A stretch of 64,000 bases of DNA from Cepaea nemoralis (lineage: Eukaryota > Mollusca > Gastropoda > Stylommatophora > Helicidae). Positions within the stretch are counted from its first letter, which is position 1, and every line of letters begins with the position of its first letter. Under the pieces are notes generated by a model. The model did not search any database, was not told where the DNA came from, and saw nothing but the letters and a program-made list of their open reading frames with translations. Made by a program: the position numbers and the translations under genes. The stretch lies in contig JACEFZ010016095.1 in NCBI GenBank assembly GCA_014155875.1, positions 304,501 through 368,500 of the forward strand, written 5' to 3'. Below, in pieces: positions 54,669 to 64,000 of this stretch.

Positions 54669-55899
54669 TAATGCATCCGTCCATTCTGTTTATATTGGGG
54701 GAGAGGGAAGTGGCGGTATAACGACTTTAAATCATGAAAGGTTAATAATGTTGGAGAAGCAGACTCCGATCCGGTAGTTTCAGTCTGAATGTTGCTCACG
54801 GAGTCGTCTCATCTTGACGTCTGCATATTTTCGTGCAGATATATGTTTCTCTCTAGACAAGGCGATATATGTTTCTCTCTAGACAACTGTCCAGCTGGAT
54901 GAATCCAGAATACAGATGAGTGTACAGAGAATCAATTTCCTATAGAATGGGTTCCAAATACAGCCAGTGATTACACATTCTATAATGAAAACGGCACGAC
55001 AGAAGGCTTCTGATCGTCATCAGAGACCCTCCTTCGGTGAATGTTTCGGCTTCTTTACAGTCTTGACACTCTCGGAGGGTATGTCCGGGTCACGACCCCA
55101 GGGATCTGTCTCCTGACATGCGTACACACTGACTTTCTTATATATATAAATATTCCGCAGTGGTCACCCGCCATCCTGTCCTAGAGGATGCGAGCATGTA
55201 CACCCAGTCCGTTGTGCTGTTTTATCACGGAACCTTTCATCGGACCGTGAGAAAGCCAAATCTTTCCTCTGGGCCATTTGTATCTGTCACCACAACCACA
55301 AAGGCCTGTCGTTATAACCCAAGAGACGTCTTTGCGACCGTGCTGCTTACTTTGTACTTGCACTTCCTCATGGCTAATTTATTGACTGCTTGGGCTCCCC
55401 TCCCCTCGCCCGGCCTCTGCTGCTAAGGGTGGCCCTTCAAGCTGTCTTATACCAACATTGTGATCTGTCGACCACCCCGCAGCATACCCGGCTCAGATGT
55501 ATTGTTTTCTCTGGGCGGTGTGTCTACTGGGTCGGCACGAGTTAGGGTAGTGTATTTCATCTTGACTGGGAGTTTGCTTTTCGCTTGGATAAGAGACATG
55601 TGAAACTGTATTTCAGGCAGAGGCACGGACCATCTTATAGATTGGATTTATCCCACTCCGATTGTTTCATAGCCAACACAAGGACTCGCCAGTCGTGTTA
55701 ATGCCCTAGTTCTGATTGTCCCATCAGACCCAGCTGCTAGACAGAGACATCCCAGACCGAGTTAGACACCAGGAGCCTCTTGCGCCTATCTCTACGGGTG
55801 AATAGCCTGATTGTGTGATGTCACAATCCGTTGTTGCTATTAAATTAAAGGAAATATATACAATATAGTTACCTGAATACTAGAATAGAAGCAAACGCA
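54669..55899. other. 1.2-kb segment without recognised gene
   Basis: An 18-bp phrase 'atatgtttctctctagac' is duplicated at about 54840 and 54867. The 88-codon frame at 55160-55426 follows an AG at 55159 but has a weak acceptor tract and no known domain. Confidence 0.4.
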
Positions 55900-56269
55900 G
55901 ACCAAACAAAAGAGCACGGTAGTTGTTTAGTTAAAACTAAGACCTCATCGGACCACGTTATTCGCAAAAAACGAAACTATAATTGGTCTGTCAGCCTACA
56001 ATTCACTAGGGATAACAACTTTTGTAAGAGTAGGTGAGCTGTTGGATTCAACAAAAGCAGAGAACTAGATTCGAAAATAAGACTCGCTTGTTGTGCGGCC
56101 TTAGGACAGTTTAGAAATATAGAAATAGTTTTAGATAATTAAACGATTAGTCAGTGAATCGCCTTGTAGTATTTAGGAATAAGTATAGTTTGTTTAATAG
56201 TTAATTTCACCGTCGATTATCGGTTACAAAGTATAGTGTTTACATTCCACGTTTAGTTGACTGTTAGTT

Positions 56270-56553
56270 CTGAGCAGTATAAATGTGTGTGTTGGTAAAC
56301 ATGGGCGGATATCAATCAGCCTAGTTAGTCACAGGGGACACCTTGCTGAGTACCACACCCACTGACTTTGGTGTGTACCACACCCACACGAACACACCTC
56401 TATAAGTGTGTCAGACTCCTTCCACAGCTGACACAAGCGGCATCTCAATACAGTGCACGAACAATGGCCAAAGTCACAATAATCGTATACCATAAACACA
56501 AAGGTTGTAATACTGTTTTATGTGGACAGCAGTTTTGGAACTTTGAAATTTAG
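56270..56553 (+). promoter_or_regulatory. possible promoter and short first exon or small ORF
   Basis: 'agtataaatgtgtg' at about 56276 is a good TATA-box candidate. About 190 bp downstream, 'acgaacaatggcc' has A at -3 and G at +4. That ATG opens a 29-codon frame MAKVTIIVYHKHKGCNTVL... ending at 56553, or a short first exon if 'aaag|gttgta' is a donor. No downstream gene is recognised. It could equally be an LTR-like promoter or chance. Confidence 0.25.
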
Positions 56554-56610
56554 CATGTGGTGTGGCCTACTTCGCTTGCTGTTTGCACTTGATGCTGCTA
56601 GTTAATTATT

Positions 56611-56621
56611 CCCCCCCCCCC

Positions 56622-56654
<33 letters not shown>

Positions 56655-56657
56655 ACA
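56611..56657. repeat. poly-C and (CA)n tract
   Basis: About 11 C's followed by CA dinucleotides, with 'cgcacacgca' at the end. Confidence 0.95.
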
Positions 56658-56774
56658 GCTCCTCTAAGTTTTCATCCTCATCTGAGAAAGTTAGACGTCC
56701 CATCTAGTACCCAGGATGGATTTGTTAATTACTATTCGAAATTTGTTGAATATCAGTGCAAACCCTTCACTAGC

Positions 56775-57008
56775 ATAGTTCACTAATATTGGCAAATAGC
56801 TCACTAACAGTGTCAAATAGTTCACTAATAGTGGCAAATAGTTCACTAACAGTGGCAAATAGTTCACTAATAGTGGCAAATAGTTCACTAACAGTGGCAA
56901 ATAGTTCACTAATAGTGGCAAATAGTTCACTAACAGTGGCAAATAGTTCACTAATAGTGGCAAATAGTTCACTAACAGTGGCAGATAGTTCATTAACAGT
57001 GGCAAAGT
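56775..57008. repeat. 21-bp minisatellite with 42-bp dimer structure
   Basis: The unit is 'tagttcactaatagtggcaa' plus one base, about 11 copies. 'actaata' and 'actaaca' alternate strictly, so the true repeat is 42 bp. Both strands stay open (NSSLIVA / PLLVNYL repeats), which is not evidence for a protein. Confidence 0.94.
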
Positions 57009-57164
57009 GGATTACAAGATCACTTTTAACGAGACTAGATGTGATATAAATAACATGTTGCTTTGCAGCGTCATAAAATCAGGAACGTCACAAATCTACC
57101 CCCACCCCTCCCCCCGCCCCACCCTGCCTTCTTTGTGATGAAAGAGTGTGTCAAAGACAAGAGG

Positions 57165-57380
57165 AACGACTTCATTTGCACCCGGTTTGATCCCACATGG
57201 CTCCGTCTCTTGCGCATAGTGGTTGTCGTAAGCTCGCACAAAGCACGAACTCCGTAGCTCCAGCGACGACCCTCAAGAGTCTCCGAGAAGTGGTACTCGT
57301 GACTGAACGATGTAGATCGGAATCGAACTGTACCATCGGAATGCGAGGTAACCACTCCACCACAGATACTCTTATAGTGG
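57165..57380 (-). mobile_element. SINE family C, minus strand
   Basis: From 57380 on the minus strand: 'gagtatctgtggtggagtgg' (A-box type), 'acagttcgattccgat' (B-box type), 'gctggagctacggagttcgt', ending 'aaccgggtgcaaatgaa'. It matches 39712-39915 and 53492-53697 in order. Confidence 0.75.
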
Positions 57381-57439
57381 AGAAATGCGGCATTATTTAT
57401 TGAACTTTCCGTCTGGCTAACAGTCCTGGAGCATGTGTT

Positions 57440-58420
57440 CTGTTAATTTACTCTGCGTAGAGCCAACATCTGACTATCATGTCCCACTGTCTGTCGTAGA
57501 GCCAACATCTTGACTATCATGTCTCACTGTCTGTCGTAGAGCCAACATCGTGACTATCATGTCCCACTGTCGTAGAACCAACATCTTGACTGTCATGTCT
57601 CACTGTCTGACGTAGAACCAACATCTTGACTGTCATGTCTCACCGGCTGTCGTAGAACCAACATCTTGACTGTCATGTCTCACTGTCGTAGAACCAACAT
57701 CTTGACTGTCATGTCTCACTGTCTGACGTAGAACCAACATCTTGACTGTCATGTCTCACTGTCGTAGAGCCAACATCTTGACTGTCATGTCTCACTGTCT
57801 GTCGTAGAGCCAAATCTTGACTGTCATGTCTCACTGTCTAGAGCCAACATCTTGACTGTCATGTCTCACTGTCTGTCGTAGAACCAACATCTTGACTGTC
57901 ATGTCTCACTGTCGTAGAGCCAACATCTTGACTGTCATGTCTCACTGTCGTAGAGCCACATCTTGACTGTCATGTCTCACTGTCTGTCGTAGAACCAACA
58001 TCTTGACTGTCATGTCTCACTGTCGTAGAGCCAACATCTTGACTGTCATGTCCCACTGTCGTAGAGCCAACATCTTGACTGTCATGTCTCACTGTCTGTC
58101 GTAGAACCAACATCTTGACTGTCATGTCCACTGTCTGTCGTAGAGCCAACATCTTGACTGTCATTTCCCACTGTCTGTCGTAGAACCAACATCTTGACTG
58201 TCATGTCCCACTGTCTGTCATAGAACCAACATCTTGACTGTCATGTCCTACTGTCGTAGAGCCAACATCTTGAGTGTCATGTCTCATTGTCTGTCGTAGA
58301 ACCAACATCTTGGCTGTCATGTCCCACTGTCTGTCGTAGAGCCACATTTTGACTGTAATGTCCCGCTGAATGTCGTAGAGCGAACATTTTCACTGTCATT
58401 CCTCACTGTCTGATTTTCCC
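57440..58420. repeat. 40/36-bp minisatellite, about 24 copies
   Basis: The unit is 'gtcgtagagccaacatcttg' plus 'actgtcatgtctcactgtct'. Copies with and without one 'gtct' (40 or 36 bp) are mixed. Deletions of single bases are frequent, so no long frame survives. Confidence 0.94.
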
Positions 58421-59085
58421 CTGCACGTAGACACAATATATGTTTCCCCTGCACGTAGAAACTTGTATGTTTGTCAATGGTATTTTATAGATTTACGGCT
58501 GATCCTGGCCATTCAAAGGATGTAATTGACACGGAAGTGAAACGTGTGGCGTTATATTGCCTGAAATTCTCCTAAAGTTACCCTACTACGTTCCCGGATG
58601 TCTCACTAATTCTGTTAGCTGGCCTTCTCGACAGAAAGTCCGCCCTGTGGTCCAATTGTCGAGCCAGAGGCATCAATATTTGATCCTCTCATTTGCACAC
58701 GTCTCTCTTTCTGGCGGCTGTGTTCAGATTCAGTTCTTAGAGAGATAACTACAGATGGCATGCCCAGTCCATATCTCCAGATTTGGCGTAGTTTCAAACA
58801 ATCAAATCAACGCATAACCCAGTTCATGAATCTTTGGATGCACAGAATCTTCTATGAGCTTATATACTATAGCTTTCCATAAGCAACTCCCTGCTTACTA
58901 GAATAAACACCTTTTAGGTCATATCCGTGACACACCTCTACTTTCCATTTTCCGCCATATATTTATATTTGGTCCAAATCTACTTTTTGCCAGACGCTGT
59001 ATCTGCTAAGTGATGCTATGTTATCACGATTGACGTCACTGCACACTGGGCGGCATTCATTTCTCCGATACAGAAGCCGCCCCAG
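58421..59085. other. spacer without gene
   Basis: Overlapping 60-63-codon frames on opposite strands at 58557-58797 have no recognised domain. Confidence 0.4.
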
Positions 59086-59087
59086 CG

Positions 59088-59305
59088 TGTCTTTCTGTAC
59101 TCAATCCAAGCGTGTCTTTCTGTACTCAATCCAAGCGTGTCTTTCTGTACTCAATCCAGAGTGTCTTTCTGTACTCAATCCAAGCGTGTCTTTCTGTACT
59201 CAATCCCAGCGTGTCTTTCTGTACTCAATCCCAGCGTGTCTTTCTGTACTCAATCCCAGCGTGTCTTTCTGTACTCAATCCCAGCGTGTTTTTTTTTGTA
59301 CTCAT
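59088..59305. repeat. 25-bp minisatellite, nine copies
   Basis: The unit is 'agcgtgtctttctgtactca' plus 'atccc', nearly identical between copies. The 143-codon frame over it is repeat-derived. Confidence 0.95.
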
Positions 59306-59334
59306 TGTCCCCAACGGGACCTGATTATATTTCC

Positions 59335-59577
59335 TCTCGTGAGCCTCTGTGGCGAAGGGTTACGGGCGTATTTCTTAATCCCGCATACCGCGTTCGAAAC
59401 ACGACTTGGTAGCTTATCTCCTTGTGTTGGTTTTCATATAATGGTATGAGTGCCGATCGTTCAAAAATCAATGGCAATCTACTTAACGCAAACTTGTCAA
59501 GAAATCACAAATGGCCAAACAATTCTGGGGTTGACTGCGATGTCCTGTAAATGATATGCGACTAACTCTTGATTTCG
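59335..59577 (+). mobile_element. SINE family B with tRNA-like head, plus strand
   Basis: Head 'gtgagcctctgtggcgaagg' (A-box region 'tgtggcgaagggtt') and 'taccgcgttcgaaacacga' (B box). The core reads 'caaaaatcaatggcaatcta', then 'ctggggttgactgcgatgtc' and the end 'aaatgatatgcgacta'. A second core fragment lies at 59645-59695. Confidence 0.8.
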
Positions 59578-59699
59578 ACCTACCTGGCTTGAAATCAAAC
59601 CCCAAGCGATTTGAACCAGAACCCTTTAAGTTGAATCTCACAATTATATGAACGTCGGACGTTTAGAAATCAATGGCAAACTACTGAACGTAAATCTTA

Positions 59700-59838
59700 T
59701 ATATACAAGGCGATCTCCGTCTGTCTGTCTGTCTGGGTGTTATGTGAGTACGTGTGAGTAAGTATATGGATGTGTGCAGGTGTGTGTATTGCGTGGGTAT
59801 GATGTGTGTGTGTGTGTGTGTGTATGTACATGTGAGTG

Positions 59839-59891
<53 letters not shown>

Positions 59892-60321
59892 GAGGGCATG
59901 CATGTCATCTAACATGCTGATCCATATGTTTGTGTATTCTCATTTTTTTCATATTATCATTTTGATGCACTTGATTTTAACATGCATAACATGAATTCAT
60001 GTAAATTATGTAAAGAAGTGAGAGAGTTAGTGAGTGTAAGTGAGAGAGAGAGAGTGAATGAGTGTGAGAGTGTGAGTATGTAAAGAGAGAGAGAGAGAGA
60101 GAGAGAGAGTGAGAGAGAGAGAGAGTTGAGCCCACGCATGTCATGTAACATGCTATTCCATATTTTCATGTATTTCTCATCTTTCATATTACGAGGTATC
60201 GTTTAATGCCACCTGATTGTCCTGTAACATGCCATTCCATATTTTTTTATTTTAATTCTCATCTTATCATTTGTATGCCACTTGCATTTTATCATGTATA
60301 ATGTAAACATTACTGTGATGT

Positions 60322-60363
<42 letters not shown>

Positions 60364-60389
60364 AAAGAGAGAGAGAGAGAGAGAGCGTG

Positions 60390-60436
<47 letters not shown>

Positions 60437-60725
60437 AAAAAGAGAGATTGAATTGCATCACTAATTTTTACGCTACATAATGTATGTGTACAATTTTTTC
60501 TCCACTTCTTGCAATTGCGAGAATTCTCACGACAATCGTCAGTGTCTAAATTGTGTGTAAAGTGTAGGAGTTTGTTCTTATTAGTTTCAGTAATCATGTG
60601 AGGCATCATGTATTTGTCTATATGTGAGGATGTATGTATGGGTGTGTATGTGAGGGATATGTGTGTGTGTGTGGGGGGAATGTGTGTGTGCCTATGTAAG
60701 AGAGAGAGAGAGAGCGAGAGAGAGA

Positions 60726-60777
<52 letters not shown>

Positions 60778-60937
60778 AGAATTCAGTGCTCGCATGTCCT
60801 GTAAATGCCATTCCATATTCTTTGTGTATTTCATCTTTCACATTATCATTTTGCATGTATGACACTTGTTTTATCATGTATAATATAACATTACTGTAAT
60901 GTGAGTGAGAGCGCTAGTGAGTGAGAGAGAAAAAGAC

Positions 60938-61026
<89 letters not shown>
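59700..61026. repeat. (GA)n tracts in a recurring ~590-bp composite
   Basis: (GA)n tracts at about 59840-59890, 60085-60125, 60325-60445, 60700-60780 and 60930-61024 are separated by recurring unique cassettes. 'ttgaattgcatcactaattt' occurs at 60447 and 61024. 'catgtcatgtaacatgc...ccatat' occurs at about 59900, 60138, 60222 and 60797. 'ttactgt.atgtgagtgaga' occurs at about 60311 and 60892. The unit is therefore a larger repeat with (GA)n inside it. All Ser/Leu open frames here are microsatellite translations. Confidence 0.88.
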
Positions 61027-61149
61027 GAATTGCATCACTAATTTTTAAGTTACAAAATGTATATGTACAATTTTTCTCCATTTTCTTTACAATTTTGCGA
61101 CAATGCTCACGACAAATCGACACTGTATGTGTGTGTAAAGTGTGGGAGT

Positions 61150-62850
61150 TTGATCATAATAGTAGGTTGGGGGATCGGGGGATGTGTGTGTGGGTGGATT
61201 CGTGATGTGTGTGGGTGGGCGGGGTGGGTTTGTGTGGATGGGTGGGGGATTTGTGTGTAGGTGCGTGCGAGATGTATGGGTGTATGGGGAGATGTGTTTG
61301 TGAGTTGGGATGTGTGTTTGTCTAGGTGGTTGTGGGTGAGTGGGTGAGGAGGATATGTTGGTGGATGATTGGTGGTGGGTTATGGGATGGGTGGGGGTAT
61401 ATGTGTGGGTGGGGAGATGTGGGTGTGGGGATATGTGGTGGGTGGGAGATGTGTACAGGTGGGGGTGGTTGTGGGTTTGGGGATGTGTATGTGGGTGTGG
61501 GATGTTTGGGTGGATGGGTGGGGAGTGTGTGGGGGTGAGAGATGTGTGGGTGAATGTGTGTGGGGGATGTGTGTGGTTTGGGGGAGGGGTGCGTGATGAG
61601 TGTGGGTGATGGATTTGGAGATGTGTGTGTGTGGGTGGGGGATATGTCTGGCTGGGTGTGTGTGGCTGGATGGAGGATGTATGTGTGGGTAGTGAGGGTG
61701 ACTGTAGTTGGGGGATGTGTGGATGGGTAGGAGATGTGTGGATAGATGTGTGTGTGGGTGAGGGATGTGTCTTTGGGATGTGTGTGGGTGTGGTATTGTG
61801 TGGGAGGGAGCTGGGTGTGGATAAATGATGTTTGTGTGGGTGGGTGAAGGTGTGGTTGGGTTTGTGGGTGGGTGAATGATGTGTGTGAGGGTGGGGGATG
61901 TTTGCTTAGATGGGTGGTTGGGATGTGTGAGTGTGGGTGGGTAGATAGGAGATGTATGTGTTGATGAGTGGGTAAGGGATGTGTGGGTGTTAGTGGTTGA
62001 GGGATAAGTACGTGTGTCTAGGGATGTGTGAGGGATGAATGTATGGGTTGTGTGTGCGTGGATGGGAGGTGTGTGTTTGTGAATGGGCAATGTGTTGGTG
62101 GGTGGGGATGTGTGTGAGGGATGTTTGTATGGGTGGGGAGATTGTGCGTGGGTGGGGATGTGTGTGTATATGGGTAAGGGTGTGTGGTTAAGGGATGTGT
62201 GGCTGGGGGAATGGGTGGATGGAGGATGTGTGGTTGGGTGGAGGATGTGTGGTTGGGTAGAGGATGTGTGGGTGGGTGATTGTATATGAGTAAGGGTGTG
62301 TGGTTAAGGGATGTTTGGTTGGGGGATGGGTGGGTAGAGGATGTGTGGGTGGGTAGAGGATATGTGGGTGGGTGAGTGTGTGCAGGTTAGGAGATGGTGG
62401 GGGATGTTTGTAGGTGTGGGCTCGGGATAAGTGAGTGGGCTGGGGGAGATGGGAGATTATGTGGGTGAGTGCGGAATTTGTGTGTGGGTAGGTGCGGAAT
62501 ATGTGAGTTGACGGGGAGATGTGTGTGTGGCTGAGGAATGTGTGTTTGGTTGGGTGGTTGGAGGTGTGTGGGTGGAGGAGGATATTGGGTGAGTGATTGT
62601 TGGTGGGAAATGGGACGGGTAAAGGATATGTGAGTGGGTGGGGAGATGTGTGTAGGTGGGGGATGTGTGGGTTATTGAATGTATGTGTGCTTGGGGTGTG
62701 GGTGGATGGGATGTGTGGTGGATGAGAGGTGTGTGTGGGTGGGGAGATGTGTAGGGATGTGGTGGATGGGTGGGGGAATGTATTGTATGTGTGTGTGGTT
62801 GGGTGGGGGAGTTGGAGTGAATGGGGGATGTGTGGGTGGGTGGTGGATGT
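61150..62850. repeat. 1.7-kb GT/G-rich degenerate repeat
   Basis: The plus strand is almost devoid of C and built from phrases such as 'gatgtgtgggtgggt' and 'gggggatgtgtg' with irregular ~15-30-bp spacing. Runs of GGG and GGGG are dense enough for many potential G-quadruplexes. The Gly/Trp/Val/Cys-rich plus frames and His/Pro/Thr-rich minus frames (up to 236 codons) reflect composition only. Confidence 0.92.
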
Positions 62851-62944
62851 GTCTTATAACATAGTAATATGCATTTTTTATGTTTACAAAATTCATGTGA
62901 CAATGTTTATTTCCTATGCACTGTTCATGAAAGAAAGATGAGTG

Positions 62945-63040
62945 ATTGGAAGGGCCGAATGTAAGACGGGCCTGCGTGCCCAATTTGTTACCCTTTGAAA
63001 ATAAAGTCTGTTCGTTCGTTCGTTCGTTCATTCGTTCGTT
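62945..63040 (+). mobile_element. LINE 3' end with (TTCG)n tail
   Basis: 'gacgggcctgcgtgcccaat' and 'taccctttgaaaataaagtc', then seven TTCG-type units. Same family as 52229-52292 and 33300-33623. Confidence 0.85.
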
Positions 63041-63569
63041 CTGTATGTCCCTATGTCCGTTATGCGCTCGCGAACGGCCCATCCGATTGAGATGAAATTT
63101 TCTACACGTCTTCCTTTCATTATAGCGCAGCCCACTGTCATATTTTTTTAGTGTGAAATCGGCTGCTTACCCAATATTATTTCATTTTCCATTTTTCATT
63201 ATAATTTCATATATCTCAGGGGACTTAACTCTGTAAAAGTTATTTCAAGGGGCATAACCTTTCTGTATAACTTATAGTCATATTGTGGCATCGTTTTCAA
63301 AGATTTATAAACTCTTTGTCCATAGTTATGTACCGGCATATGAGTTATAATAAATAATGATACAATCTGTAAGGCATTTTCAAAGTTTTCATAAAAATAA
63401 TGCATAATGCATAACATTGTAACTCATCTTTTTTTGCTTAAAGAATGAATAAATAATTGTTACCTTATCTCTATCAAGTTTGAAGATTTTATATTTCTTT
63501 ACACTGTCGCCAACTCTAAGAAGACATGGAACAACTTCAGCCATAATTAAATCTACAGGCATATGCGTT
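63041..63569. other. spacer without gene
   Basis: AT-rich. 'cgaacggcccatccgattga' just after the LINE tail has the look of a repeat, but there is no second copy in the window. Confidence 0.45.
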
Positions 63570-63760
63570 ATATTCCTCCTCCTCTCCCCTCCTCCACCTC
63601 CTATCCTCTTCCTCTTCTCCTCCCCCTCCTCCCTCTCCCTCCTCCATCCTCCTCTTCTCTCTTTCTCCTCCTCCTCCTCCCTGCTCCTCCCTCTTCCTCC
63701 TCCCAGCTCCTACTCCTCCTTTTTCTTCTTCTTCTGCTACTGCTGCCGCTGCTCCATTTA
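63570..63760. repeat. (TCC)n/(CTT)n polypyrimidine tract
   Basis: Strand-asymmetric pyrimidine run capable of triplex formation. The Pro/Ser/Leu frames are compositional. Confidence 0.92.
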
Positions 63761-63867
63761 CCCAAGTTAATTGTAGGGGAAGATGTAAAGATCTTTCAAG
63801 TGCTCTTTCTAATGCTTTTTGTAAGTTGGTCTTCGTTTATCTAAGGTTGTTCTAACTGCAACCAATA

Positions 63868-63976
<109 letters not shown>

Positions 63977-64000
63977 TCGGGAACGGGAACTTATATGACT

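Noticed and set aside
55160..55426. Coding exon after 'ttccgcag'
   Set aside because: The acceptor tract is AT-rich rather than pyrimidine-rich, no donor of similar quality was found, and the 88 residues show no domain.
61369..62090. Gly/Trp-rich or His/Pro/Thr-rich proteins
   Set aside because: Both come from the composition of the GT-rich repeat, and several frames are open together.
61150..62850. Interstitial telomere array
   Set aside because: There is no TTAGGG or other fixed telomere unit, only irregular GT/G-rich phrases.
63570..63844. Pro/Ser/Leu-rich plus-strand proteins
   Set aside because: They are translations of a (TCC)n polypyrimidine tract in two frames.

Overview
This is a gene-poor, repeat-dominated stretch of animal nuclear DNA. 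I find no intact protein-coding gene and no intact RNA gene. The evidence for an animal genome is the set of decayed non-LTR retrotransposon (LINE) C-termini, mariner-type and hAT-type DNA transposon remains, several tRNA-derived SINE families, spliceosomal-style sites, and very abundant mini- and microsatellites. The repeat styles (LINE tails ending in TTCG or ATT repeats, a LINE C-terminus with a C2H2 finger, an element carrying 'catgtcgtaagaggcgac') recall lophotrochozoan, especially gastropod, genomes. That placement is from memory and is not proven here.

Layout. 1-11745 is almost entirely tandem repeat, chiefly an 11-kb array of about 240 copies of a 46-bp unit carrying a HindIII site. 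11.8-16.1 kb has a SINE, a possible 66-nt exon (12340-12405), two LINE fragments and a rearranged third. 17.8-25.4 kb is a run of arrays (39, 22/36, 68 and 21 bp) separated by SINEs. 26-32 kb holds a hAT-type MITE with an 8-bp target duplication, a 601-bp retroposon that split a minisatellite (12-bp duplication), and a mariner cluster into which a truncated LINE inserted (13-bp duplication). 33.1-34.7 kb is a local tandem duplication in which only one copy took a LINE insertion. 34.7-42.1 kb carries 19-, 46-, 118-, 48- and 41-bp arrays. 42-49 kb has LINE C-termini, including one whose last ~73 bp was amplified into a satellite, then 33- and 55-bp arrays. 50.7-51.3 kb is a mariner transposase pseudogene. 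53-59.6 kb mixes SINEs with short arrays. 59.7-62.9 kb is (GA)n-rich composite repeat followed by 1.7 kb of GT-rich DNA. The window ends in an (ACAG)n tract.

There is no operon or pathway to describe. What ties the window together is a history of transposon insertion followed by local amplification. At least one satellite (46085-46765) is visibly made from a LINE 3' end, and another (23690-25340) has a unit resembling a tRNA-type A box. The long open frames over 19.2-20.3, 23.4-25.5, 37.6-39.1, 40.6-42.2 and 47.6-48.3 kb come from stop-free satellite units, not from genes. Strings, periods and target duplications were read by eye, and copy numbers are array length divided by period. Family assignments rest on recognised motifs, not on searches.
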